Assembly: GCA_022829145.1 (NCBI GenBank)
Contig: CM040755.1
Coordinates: forward strand, 10,426,563-10,490,562
Direction of reading: 5' to 3'
DNA length: 64,000 bases
Origin: Albula goreensis
Lineage: Eukaryota; Chordata; Actinopteri; Albuliformes; Albulidae
Shown: positions 16,837-29,500 of the stretch, piece by piece
Numbering within the stretch: position 1 is the stretch's first letter
Layout: each line of letters starts with the position of its first letter
Translations under genes and position numbers: made by a program
The notes under the pieces: model-generated
Database searches by the model: none
What the model saw: only the letters and a program-made list of their open reading frames with translations
Told to the model about the DNA's origin: nothing

Positions 16837-19800
16837 ATGGCGAAAAAGAAGGCTCTTAAGGACGCACCAGAACCCAAACAGAAGGCAGGAACGGGTTCTC
16901 GCGAAGGAAGAAAACGAGAAGGGAATGCTTCAGGAGAAACTATTTCCAAAAAATTACGTAAGAGGATAGACGGTCAAACCTTTGCGAATACGGGTAGGTG
17001 GCAGCTCTCCTCCAAGGATATCTGAAGCTCTCTGACTTGTTTTCCATGCAGTGCAATACATCGCAATGTCTTGCCGGCCTGTTCATGCACGCACTCGACA
17101 GCTTGCTACAACACTTGCACGAGCAATAGCCTGCGTGGATCTGAGTAACATGCTGAATTAAATGTACTGGTCTGTAAGTTAACTGATCTAATTAGATGCA
17201 TGGCTTCATAACAGAATCAATTTATATATTAACTTTTCGTTTTTATTTTTTGCCTCAGGATGCGACCTACAGGCCAATGGAAAGTTTTCTGGGACTCTGA
17301 AGAAAGACAAACATCACAGTATCGTACATTACATATACAAGAGTACCTTGGGACAGAGCATCCATTCACAAATGCGACAGGTAACAGCGATAGATGTACA
17401 TACAAACATTTAACATAATCAGTTGCATGTCTTCATATTGTAGCTACCTGTATTGGATTTTTTTTTTTTTTTTTTTAGAAATTACAAAAGGAATGTATAG
17501 AAAGGTTTTTTTTTCCCCAACCATGTCGGGGATAAAGTGAAACCTAGCTCATTGATCACATTACCCTGTTTTTACAACCGCAGTGAGTGAGTTTTCAGAG
17601 TATATTGTCATTTAATTGTCAGGTACAGGTGAATGCTGTGTATTTATTTTGTGAAAGAGCTATCACTTCGTCAAAGCTGTTCTGCACTGAACACCAGGTA
17701 GAAATTGCTGCACAGTGCTGTGAGAGACCTGTCAAATAGAAGAAATGTATGGTTGCAGTTATTGCTGGTAAGGGAGCATAAGCAGTTATTGAGTCCAAGA
17801 GGCATTTATTTGTTTACCTGAGGGCATTAGGTATTGCATAACATTCTTTAAAAATAATTCAGACTTTTGGGTATTCACTCTGATGACTTAACGGAAGTTT
17901 AATTTTACCTGGTTCTATGATTTGATAATGGATCTGATAAATGTGCTAAATCTGATCTGAAATAATAGTCTCAACCACAGACAAACATAGATGCATGCAG
18001 AAGATTATAAAATGGAAAAAGAACACTGTTAACATTTCCTGCACACTTATTATAATTAGAACCTAATGTACTAATTCTACTGTTGTGGGTCATTTTGTCT
18101 CCTATAGTGTCTTCAGGAGCCATTTTTGCGTTCCTTGGGCTCATACCGGCTCATTGGTACAGCCAGCCCCTTTGACCGGAGAGTTACTTGCTTAGAATGG
18201 CACCCAACACACCCCAGCACTCTGGCTGTGGGTTCGAAGGGAGGGGACATCGTCCTGTGGGACTATAAGGTGTTGAAGACCTCTTTCATACAAGGGGTAA
18301 GCACACTGTGAAGCCATCCGCAGCAGTCTCTCACACCTCTGTAAAATCCTGGAATGGCTCAAACTGGTGATACAACGGTGTCATTGCCATATTGATTCAG
18401 TGTTAAACATTGTATAAATGCTCCGAGAGGCAGAATTCTCAAACTCAAGTTTCTTTTGAGTTTGAACTGGGTTCCAAAACCCACATGATGCCGTTGGTAA
18501 GGAACTGTTTTCCCTTTTTACTACACAGGAGCGGATGGAAAGTGTAGTGAAACCCTCTAAGACTTGTCCCCCTCTGTTCTCTTTTTGTTCAGATTGGGGC
18601 TGGGGGCTCCATCACAGGCATGAAGTTTAACCCTTTCAATCCCAACCAGCTGTTCACCTCATCAATTGGGGGCACCACAACACTCCAGGATTTCAATGGC
18701 AATATTGTCAGAGTATACACCAGCACTGATCACTGGGAGTAAGCCCTATCTAAAATTGAATTATTCCCGCAGAAGTATTCCTTACATTGTGTCTGTCCCA
18801 CTCATCCAGTTCTATGGTTGCAAATTTTTTCCTCAACATTTTTATCTTGTGTAAGAAAATGCCTTGAGCAGCTCTTCATCCATAGGCTCACAAATGCGAA
18901 GCCTGTGGAAGCAGTAGGTGGTACTGGAATAACCCAAAATGAAATTTTGCCTTCTCTTCACTGTGTCAAGCCCCCTGCAAGTTCAGAACTTTAAGCAGCA
19001 ATACAGTGGAATTGCTTCATTTCTCAGTGTGGAAGGGAATCAAATGTAGCCACTGCCAAGTCTCACTAATGGGTACTTGTGTGACCATCTCTGAGCCCTG
19101 AATATGATATGAGTGTATGAGTAATATAAGATATTCAATAAGTGGTGCCCTCAACCTCCAGTGATCCCGGAGCAGGTCTCCGGTCCAGAATCCTCACACA
19201 AACCAGTTAATGCAAACAATGCATCAAAGTAAACCAGGTCAACGTATCAAGTCTTCTGTTTTCTGGGGTCACGATTGTCGGGACGATCCCGTGAATCAGT
19301 CCTCTGTCTTTTTGTGCCCAGAAGGGAGCCGGGGACTTTATCGGGGGGATGAAGTTCTGTCCCACTGATTCGTCCAAAGTGTTTGCGGCCTCTGGAGATG
19401 GCACACTCACCCTGCAGAGCTTTGGTGGCCAGCCAGCCCAGGTGGTGTCCAGAACGCCCGACTGTGGCCACCATCACCACAATGTTTGGTGAGGAAGTAG
19501 GATTTACGTGAGCTGTTTCTGTGAGTGTTTTTGAGGAATGCAGCAAATGCATGCAGCGTGTTTGTAGAATTTGGAGGTATTGAGGGACATGTCTGAAAAA
19601 TACAGACAAGTCATTAAACCCTACATTTTCCATTAGTACCCTATGCTACACTTCAAACTTGTTTTCAATATGTTTTTTCACTAGTTCACATTTCACTTGC
19701 AATTCTGACAGATTTATCACCTACAGTATTGGCACAGTGAAGAGGGGCTCAATCAGTTTGTTTTCTGTGAGATGGACTCGTATATAAACAGTGAACATTT

Positions 19801-22800
19801 TGGATTTTGACAAGCTTAAATGGCAGCATAAAATTTGTACTGGATGTTAGTGGTCAGAGATGATGGAAGAGCAAAGTACACTGATTAACAATCATCCTTA
19901 CCAGATGTCTATCAGATCTGCAGTGAGTCAATGAAGGCCTTCCTTTTTTTGAAAGGAGAAAAGCCGTTGCACAATGATGCATCATATCACCAAATATACA
20001 TAAAGAGCAACAGCTGGTTTACCAACCAGCTTTAGCTGCTTATGGTCGTAGGCCTGTCCACTGCTGTCTGTGGTCCTGCAGGCTGACAAGTCTTTGGACA
20101 TCTGATTGCCAGTGCCATTGCACTCCAACTGGGGGGCCTCCTTAGGCAGGGAAACCATACTTTCAGTTGGGTCATAGTCAAGGAGTGAAAGTAGAGATAA
20201 GCAAGTAACCTCAGCACTCCTCTTTGATTGCAGGGCTAGTCACCCATGTGGTTGTCACCAGACACATGCAGATCTGACAATAAAGCTAGTAAAGGAGGCA
20301 AATTAACAATTGGATTTCTTCTGAAACTCAAGACTGTTGCCATTTTGATTACCCATAATGCAGTGCTTCTGTTGGCAGAATGTGCATTTTTTTCCTGTTG
20401 CCTTGTTTTTCAGTTACTGGTACTGCAGTGTGGACGTGTCTCTGAGCCGTCAGGTGGTGGCGACAGGTGACAACGTGGGGAAGGTTCAGCTCCTGGGCAT
20501 TGATGGACAGGAGGTGAGCAGTGTGAGCAGCATGAGTGGGTGGGGCAATGGTGGATTAATTAAATAATGCCAGTATTTTCACAGATGTAATGACCCATGT
20601 AAATAAGTGCCTGAATGAATGCATGACAGATAATAAAAGATTATATAGATGTACAGCTGTGATGAGAAACTTAGTCACTGCTCAAAAATAACTGATTAAA
20701 TAGCAATAATAACTAGAAAAGTAGAAGTATTGTCTTGATTGATAGCTCTTTGGCTTCAAAAATAGACATGGTGGGATAGAAATGATGTCCGTTAATCAGT
20801 ACATCAATTGGTACATTCACTATACTCAGTATTGACTTGACTAATTTGTGCTGTATGCAGCTGATTTTGCTAGCTTTTTCATCCATTTATTCAGCTGCTT
20901 TTCCAGGGAACATAATTGTCAAGTTGTATATCCTAAATGTAAGATTTGAACTCCAAACTCCTCTGTTAATTACCTGTATAATTTTGCATGAGGCAGCATG
21001 CATCCTGCTTGAATTTCATTGCTCAGCGGTGTTTACCCTGCTCTGTGCAGATCTGGAATCATAAGCTACATAAGGCCAAAGTGACCCACACAGAATTCAA
21101 CCCCCGCTGTGATTGGCTGTTGGCTACCGCATCCGTTGACCATACAGTCAAACTGTGGGACCTAAGGAACATCAAAGACAAAAGCAGCTTCCTGTATGAG
21201 ATGCCCCATGAAAAAGCCGTCAACTCCGGTAAGACAACAGCAGGAAACGGTCCATAACAGAGATGTTGCGAGGGTTTCTTTTTCCCTCCTAACCTCCTCT
21301 TGCATCGGTAATCCAGTTAAATGCTGAGCAGTGTACAGCAGAAACATTATCAACAGTTTTTGAAGATGCTGAAGATTCAGACCTAATGAAGAGTTGAGTG
21401 GCATTGGAAACATGGCGGTTGGAGCTCCTGCTCGGTCGTCTTTGTGTGTGTCCATCTGTTGCTGTGTAGCACTGGGTTGGTTTTTTTTTTTTTTTCCTCC
21501 AAATTTGAAAACCCCAAGCTGCCCTCTAATACATTTGGTTATCACAACGACTGTTCATGAAAACTCTGTTTTCTGTTTTCTGTATATGATAAAATCCATA
21601 CGGTTTTCTGAGTTCAGACAAAATTAGTTGATATGAGAGCTGTGTCACTCAATACAGAGTAATTTAATATAGTGATTTGGCCATGGTGCTTCCATGGGAG
21701 GCATATTTTGATGTTTGAGTCATTAATATACCCTGCCATGCTACTTTGAACAGCTTATTTCAGTCCTGTGGATGGCTCCAAGCTCCTCACCACTGACCAA
21801 TACGACCAAATCAGGGTGTACTGCTCTTCCGATTGGACGAGGCCACAACAAATCATCTCACACCCACACCGTCAGTTTCAGCACCTTACGCCCATCAAGG
21901 TCAGTGTCCAGCCTCTTCAGTCTCTGACCTGTAGAGGGAGCTGTGGATTTTATTACATGTGACTGTTGAAACCAGTGTCGACTTAGCAATTCCAAATGTG
22001 TTCTGGTATATTAGTTTTTTGTATGGGTGTTGTGTGAAGATTCTACACGTAAAGAGGTACAGGTATACCATTTTGTTGATTGTAGGGTATTCAGCCACAG
22101 ATTTTGATATTAAGTTGAACTACTGTTGGCATCAAGTTGCAAAAAAGGTTGTCTACAAACATGTTGTGTTGTGGTATTGTCTTAATCTGTCCTTTTTAGC
22201 CAAAGCCATTTGCTGCTCTGATTACAGGCCACCTGGCATCCTACATATGACCTCATCGTGGCTGGCCGGTACCCCGACCAGCGAGTTAGCCAGGACAAGT
22301 CAAGAACTGTCGACATCTTTGATGCCAACACCGGAGCCCTGGTGTCTCAGCTCTACGATCCCAATGCCAAAGGCATCATATCCGTAAGGGCACGCGCCAG
22401 TTTACCCTCGCCCACAGTTCTGTATGAGACACTGATTGCTGCGGTTATCGTGTCAGGGCCATGGGACACAGAAGCTGTGGTACACATAGTTGAGCAGTAT
22501 TTCCATGATTGAAACAATTGCTCAAGTACCAACAAAAGGAAGCACTGGCATGTCCCATCCATAATCGACTTATGTTTACAAACATTCTTAACATGACATG
22601 ACTGTTTTGTTTTGGTAGTGTAGCTGCTATCAGGTTGAAATTGACAGCTAGTGTGAACATAATAGGAAGTAGTAAATCCTAATAAGTATGTCTTGCTTGT
22701 GGGGAAAAAATGTGGGGAAAAAATGTGAATTGCCACAAAAACCGGCCTACAGACTAGATGTCATTAGATCAAGCATAGGCCATCATTAGCCATATATGAC

Positions 22801-23829
22801 CTGACATTCCCTCCAGCCCAACATGGTTGGCCTCGTCTTGACAGGGCTGGAAAGGATTAAGAAAGCCAGATTACTGTTGCATAAACACCACCAGGTCACT
22901 CACTAGGCTTCTATAGGTCACCCACAATCAGAGAGAGGACACTCTTCACTAACTGTAAATGTTATTTTCATATAAAAATGTCTTAAGATAATGTAAGAGT
23001 GTTTTGTTTTGCACATTTTTGTATTTTTCCTAAATACATGGCAGAGTTTATTATCTATGCTGCACTGTTAGATTATCTAAAAACTGTAAATCTGAAATGG
23101 CATTTTTTTTATTTCAGCTTAACAAATTCAACCCAATGGGAGATGTGTTAGGATCTGGGATGGGTAAATATGTGTTTTGTTCTTTCTGACACTACTTTTT
23201 TTGCTAATGTTAAATTACAATAGTCCATTACACACGTCTGAAATGCTCAATTGCTATAGATTCTGAATTCTTCACAGGGGTATGTAGTATTGACCAGATA
23301 ATTATTGCATGCCTCTATTAATAAGGGACTGAAATCTAACATTGGCTGAAATTTGCTTTCCCTCCTTCAGCAGTCTTGTATGGGCCTCCACTGAAAATCT
23401 TTGCCAATTAAACTTGTCATAGGGGAGAATATAGCCACTGGTTAGCTCACTTCACACTTTCAGCTGTAAAATGCTTTATGTTTCAGTATTTTGTACAGAA
23501 TGCACCCCTGAACTGTACTGAGTGACGGTTGTTTTGAGTGACACGTCAGGCTTCCATTCACAGGCTTCAGCATTCTGATTTGGAACCAAAAGGAAACTGT
23601 ACTCCAAAGGCAGGAAAGTCTGATGGGGGCAATGGGGGAGGAGTTCAGTGCTAGGGCCAGCAGCTCCAGAGCCCAGCATGGAAGTCGGTCACGCCCCTGT
23701 GCAGATGGTAGGACAGCTACAGAGAAAGCAAAGCTGAAAAAGAAACTTGCAAGTCTCGAGTCACGAGGGACCAACACAAAAACCAAGACCAAAGAGAACA
23801 TCAAGCCACAAAAGGAGAAGAAAAAATAG
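16837..23829 (+). CDS. ddb2: DDB2 (DNA damage-binding protein 2, XPE p48 subunit)
   Basis: DDB2 pairs with DDB1 in the CRL4 ubiquitin ligase and finds UV photolesions for nucleotide excision repair. Ten exons join in frame: 16837-16993, 17259-17380, 18108-18296, 18593-18738, 20414-20513, 21051-21228, 21754-21899, 22228-22383, 23118-23163, 23564-23829 (501 residues; human 427). Residues 70-103 form the DDB1-binding helices ([15 protein letters not shown]). The WD40 propeller follows, with [14 protein letters not shown] and [11 protein letters not shown]-contact residues known from human are kept: R117 and K137 (human R112, K132), K248 (K244), R277 in the WDLR box (R273) and F339-Q340-H341 (F334-H336). 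The start ATG is the first in frame, in context GACAATGG. Residues from about 427 on are a basic Lys/Ser-rich tail absent from human. Exon 4 has an alternative homologue (next entry). Divergent from pacsin3, convergent with acp2. Confidence 0.95.
19322..19488 (+). CDS. ddb2: Alternative exon 4b of ddb2 (mutually exclusive with exon 4 at 18593-18738)
   Basis: A 167-nt segment with acceptor TTTTTGTGCCCAG and donor GTGAGG encodes [12 protein letters not shown], then [12 protein letters not shown] and [11 protein letters not shown]. It aligns with exon 4 ([23 protein letters not shown]) and with human DDB2 residues about 152-203. Both exons enter in phase 0 and leave in phase 2, so either can join exon 3 to exon 5; including both would shift the frame (146 + 167 = 313 nt). 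Choosing 4b gives a 508-residue protein. The open frame and both splice sites are intact, which argues against a dead duplicate. My unverified memory is that zebrafish DDB2 records may resemble either form. Expression is not shown by sequence alone. Confidence 0.82.
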
Positions 23830-24151
23830 GAAAACTGGCTATGCTGAACTGGCTTCAACATAGGGGAGACAAAATTGATAACTGAAAGCATTACTGTAAG
23901 CAATGGCAGAAATACAGTTTTATCTTTATCACTAGGTTTTCGTTTCTGTTGTTAGGTTTACATCAGTACATTGAATGAATGTGCTGGAGGCATTTCCAGA
24001 TAGACAATTCTGTTACACTGTTGAGGTTGCACCAACATTGGCTTAATTTTCCTTTGGCAGCCACTCGTGGTGACCTTACAAAAAAATATGCATGGCAAAA
24101 TCCTGACTGATATTACTCCTTTTGTTGTTAGTGTTTTTTGTATTTTTGTAT

Positions 24152-24157
24152 AATAAA
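24152..24157 (+). terminator. Polyadenylation signal, probable ddb2 3' end
   Basis: AATAAA about 320 nt after the ddb2 stop codon at 23827-23829, the first good signal on this strand downstream of the gene, followed by a T/G-rich stretch. Confidence 0.5.
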
Positions 24158-24436
24158 AGTGATTGCTTGACAGCTTGTCCCTGGGTCTTGTTACAGGGTG
24201 TGTCATTGAAGGTCGCAAAGCTTTTGGTTTTTGGCAACAAGTCTCTCATGGAAATGGTAATGCACACCTTAACACTGAGAGGTCATCTGCTACATTATCA
24301 ATTTCCCTCTCTACTTTATTGTGGGGAGAATTGCTAATCCCTTGCTACGTGCTAAAACCATATATTCTAGTTTAGGGATGGCGGGCATATTTCAGTATTC
24401 CAAAGAACAGGCCTTCACGGTGTTACAGAAGGTGAA

Positions 24437-24442
24437 TTTATT
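24437..24442 (-). terminator. Possible distal polyadenylation signal of acp2
   Basis: TTTATT on the plus strand gives AATAAA on the minus strand, about 2.1 kb past the acp2 stop codon. Nearer AT-rich variants may also be used. Confidence 0.3.
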
Positions 24443-26526
24443 ACACAGTACATATTCCCATCTGTAAGTAACAATCCAGCAGTTCTAGTAAATGTAGGTC
24501 AATGAAATGTCTGAACATCATTAAAATCATCTGATTAAACATGACACATTTTTATAAAATTTCATACAATAAACATTAACAGTCCAGCAAATAAAAATCA
24601 TTTCAGTGTAAAGTGGCTTGCTTTTGGTGGGAAAACAACTTAAAAGCCACAAAGCATAGGCTCTTCAGACCTATTTTAAGAACAAAGATGAAATGTAAAG
24701 GAATGGCACAATGGCCTGTATTCAGTTAAGATTTGTACTTGTATATTACTTGCAGTTAAAAGATTTAGTTTGGCTTCACTGAACTTACTAAAGATGATTT
24801 TACTTTTCATTGTCAGTCAAACTAATGGACAATGGGAATCCAGGCGAGTGTAATGAAATGTCAAAGTTTCTGGAATTTGATGAATTTGGCACAGAACTAT
24901 TTCACCACAAACAGCCAAACAAGGGGCTGCTGTATTGAAATAAAATTATTTATAGAGGTGCAGGTCCCTTAGCAAATTCCAGTTGATTTATCCTTTGATA
25001 CAATTATTGCCCTACTGTGAATCTATCCCTCAAACGGGTTCACAATCCAGTAACACTTAAGCAACGTCATCAGATTAGCTACATATGAAAAGATCATTGG
25101 AAAACAGTGAACATGTACAAAAATAAATACTCATAATTTGCATCTAGTCTCCCAACGCAGCAAACGAGCAGCTTAATGCATCCCACTTTTAACACCAGAG
25201 TGTAATTAACATAAGAATAGTAAGGCATTGTTTATTAATTAAGGCCTGCAACTCAATTTGCATTATGTCTTGCTAAGGGGAATTCAATGGACTTTGTCAT
25301 TACCAATTTAGGTTGCTCTAATGTTGCTTAGACTAGCCTTAATGAAAATAAAAATGCATTTCAATGAGCTAAAACCTAGCTTCTCCCGTAAACTTGTGAC
25401 CGGCTGTGCACGCACTCAAATGGTATACATCGATAGGTTCTTGGGAGAAATTATAAACATGGAAATGGTGAAGCATGCTCCCAGCTGATTATCAGTGTGA
25501 CTCATGCCTCAGCAGCTGTTTATGCATTTCATATGTCAATGTTTCAAGGGTTTCTATGTCAACTCTTCAAACTTGGTGTGCAGAGAAAAACAAAGTTAGA
25601 CCACGATGAGAAGCTGAGGGACAAATAGCCATAGGGCTTGAATATTTTATGCTTAAATCAAGCTACTATCCTTGAATTTGAAAGTAAACCCATCAAGGTG
25701 TTACAGAGTCAAAAAACACCAAATCCTAATGGAAATTCCCTTTGAAATATGCTACAATTACAAGCAACACAATATTAAAATTGGCCTGTGTACTGAGAGG
25801 AAATTATGAAAGCAAAGAGGATGAAAGTATGTAAAATTGTTATCAGTAGGTCTACAAACCTCTTCCTCCCATGAATGATCCATAACAGACGACAGATACT
25901 TAAAACCGGCAGAAAAAAGCCCCAGTGTTTTCCAGGATAACGCCATATTAATAATGGACACACATTACAGTGGACCTAATTAAGCCCACATCCTGGATAT
26001 GGGGCTGTCTTTACTGAGACCCAGCTCAAAGGAACCCTACTTCAATTGCAGTGCATTTAGCCATATATTAAAACAAGGCATTAAAAAAGAAAAATAAAAT
26101 ATTGGACTCCAGCCTCACATTTTGAAGAAAACTATGTACATTAAAAATGGCTGTATGCACTTGCTACCACGCTAAAAGCACTAAACAAGGCTTCGTGGAC
26201 TCCTAACACAGTTACGTAATTACACCCTGTGTCCCCAAGCTGATACCTATCATGCGCACAGTATTACTGCTAACCTCATCATCCAGTCCAATGCGGAGAC
26301 CAGAGGGCTTGGAGTGTTCCTTTCAGTGTGTCTGCCTGTTTTCATGATACTACGGGTCAATGTACTCACTTCTGTTCTGTTTTTTTTTTTTTAAAAGATC
26401 AAGTAAAAAGCAGTCTCTCCTCCCTGGAGCCAGTCCTTAACACCTGTCCTTAATGGGTGGGGAGATGCATTAGAGGTCCTCCTCCCCATCCCAAGAGTCC
26501 TGCTTCCTGAGGAGCGGGAATGATTG

Positions 26527-29500
26527 TCAGGAGTTGTCATCACCCTCGTTGATCACGTGCCGGTAGCCATCCTTCACGTCCTGCTGACGGCATAGGAGGG
26601 CCAAGAGGAGGCCGATGAGGAGGAAAAGCAAGCAGCCGCACACAGTCAGGCCAATGATCACCTCTGGGGATGTCCAGAAAAACACAAAACAACCACAGTA
26701 TGATTTTGACCAATCCACTTTCACATTGTAAATGTAAATCACTCAAATGATACAGAAATCCTAAGTGATTAATAGTACTAGTATGGCAATACCACTGCGT
26801 CTTGGGTTTATTCATACATATATATAGTCATATATGGCATATATATTTTACAGTCTGTAACTCATTTTTAGCTGTAAATCTTATAATTGCCTAAATCAAT
26901 TACATACTAAATATAACATTCAGATTCCAGGACCACAACCATTGTGCTATATCATGCCCATATATCAACACATAACATGCAGCCTTCGACTCTGGAGACT
27001 GAGGAATTGTCTTGTGATGGTCACAAGTGCAAACTTTTTTTTGAGTTCCCCCTTTAGACTACATAACAGTTTTATGTCATTTTGGTCTGTGTGTGTTTGA
27101 GGTGCCATGTAGACATATTGATATGAGTTCATTCATTTTTATTATTTTAATTTTTTTTAGCAAAGTTAAGACTTTTGGGATAAAATATCAAAATATAAAG
27201 AAATTATATGAGAAACATTTAATCCAAACTTAAAGCCAGTAACAACCACTGCAAAGCCAGCCTGTTTCATTTTGTGTAACATTTTATATCTTTATTTTTT
27301 CAGCAAAACTACACTTGGAGAACTGTTCAGAATGTGACAATATGACTGTAGCTTGGTTAATGACTTAGGTGTATCCAATGGGCTCTTTCGCAAGGAGGAC
27401 CTTCTAGTACTGGGTGTGGAAACCGTGTCCAAACACATTCCGCAAAGAAGATTCTGCACCTCTCACTCTGCACTCTTACCTGTGTCCCTTATTCTGGAAG
27501 GCACCTGACACTCTTCCTCCCAGTTCTCAGGGATGACAGACTTGGTAAGTCTCACAAAGTCCTCCAGGGGGCAGTACTGAGTGCAGCCTGGTAATGCTAG
27601 TGGGTAGGGCTCCTTGGTGCTGTCATTTCGAAAGTGCATTGCAACTGAGAAGGATCTATGAGTATGAGCAGAAGCAACAAAACACAAAATCCATTGGATT
27701 AGGAAGGCCAAATTCTGACCCCCATGACCAACATACTAATTCTAAACATTCCTCAAGACATAAAGATCTTTATCTCCTGACTAAAGTTTTTAATGTACAC
27801 ACTATCACTGTCAAGCCTCAGACAGCATTTGAAAATTTGTGTTGGGGTTAAGCTGATGGCACCTTGAATAGTTACCCAATCCTTTGCCACCCCAAAATTG
27901 AATACACCAGTCTGCCTCCCGCTCAGAGATAGAACAAACCATTTTTAAAAAGCATTTTAAACACTATCAAGGGATGTGTGATTCCATACTGTTGCCCTTT
28001 TAAGCTATTGCAAACAACGCATTAAAATGAAGGTATTAAATAACTGTTTATGTTTAGATTGTTTCAATTAAAGCACAAATAATTTACTTTGGCTGCTGAT
28101 TCCTTTCCAGCAGTAAGTGAATAACAGTCTGAATTGCACAACAACAATTCTCCAAACACAAAACCCTTCTCTGTATGCTTCACAATCATCAGTATTTCTT
28201 CCCTCTGCACATGACAAAGTAGTGCTGCACAGAGACTCGCTGCAACTTTGTAGGTACAATCAAGCAACAGCAGCTGATACCAACTAGAGACTTGAAATAG
28301 GGACCTCGCATTATGGCCTACATATTATGAGGTCTTTCAGCTGAATATTTCATGAAACAATGAGCCGAGGGGTTACTGCTGTTTTTAAGGACACAGCAGC
28401 AATGCCACTCCCAGGATTGAGACTGGCAACCCTTTAGCTGCAAGACCAATGCCTAAATTATTGCTCATTGCTGCCACCTTGAATACAACATAAGTGTCAT
28501 TGTTACAGAGCTTGGGAATTTCACAAAGCAGCCTACCCATTGTCCTCTTGGAACAGTTCAAATATGTGGCAGGAGGCGTAGGGGGGCTGTTTCCCATTGA
28601 ACACGTTCAGGGCTGACTGCAGTGCCACGATCGTAGTGTCATGCTGCAAAAACAAGAACAACTGCTGAAACAAGTGTTCAACAAATGCCCTTTGCAGTTT
28701 CAATTTAACATATTCAAAATATGACTGTCAAATACACAACAATTAAAGCTGAATATATGCATATGATGCATAAAAACATGAAATATGATGATAAAATGTC
28801 AGGGTGTAATAATTTACTAAATATGTAAGTTCTTAAAAATACAAAACTTTGTAATATGCTGTCATTCACAGTTCTTTCCATATACATGTATTCATAATAG
28901 AATGTGATATTTTAACATTTAACACATATTGGGACATATTAATAGATATGAATTTATTATTTTATTACATTTAACTTTCCATTATGCTAGGCTTACCGCA
29001 GAGTACACAATCATTTTCAAAAGCTTCTTAGAGTCAAGGACTGTAGAGTCTGTGATGTTCTTCAGGATCTGATTAAGAAGGACCCCTAGAGAAGTACAGC
29101 ATAAAGCAGTCAGGACAGACGAGTTTCTAACTTGGTAAAAATTAATGAAGAAAATTAGTTTTCATGAAGTACAACTCTTGGAACTGCTTGTGGGAAATAA
29201 GATGGTACACAAACAAGGAAATTATTAACTTTTTTCCAATGATAATAAAATAAATGTGACTGTACACCTATCAACATAATATATTACTTTATGGTAGCTG
29301 ATATTCAGTGCATATGACATTGAGAAGTTTTCTTTATGGATCATGCTTTGATAGTCTTGTAAGTCACTGGATTAGAGCATCTGCTAATTACAAGAAGTAA
29401 TGACAACACTGGACTGGACAGTCTGGCTCATGGTCTCAGTCATGACCTCATTCACGCAGTAAGAGTCACTGTTTTTAATAATGTCTGTGAATTAATACAT

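Larger units (their letters stand above)
23830..26526. other. ddb2-acp2 convergent 3' interval
   Basis: Tail-to-tail interval. The left part is the ddb2 3' UTR. The right part is probably a long acp2 3' UTR of about 2 kb, because a minus-strand AATAAA lies at 24437-24442. No other coding signal was recognised. Confidence 0.45.

Noticed and set aside
26920..26960. Possible SINE head in acp2 copy A intron 10
   Set aside because: Only a short A-box-like word; no B box or tail.
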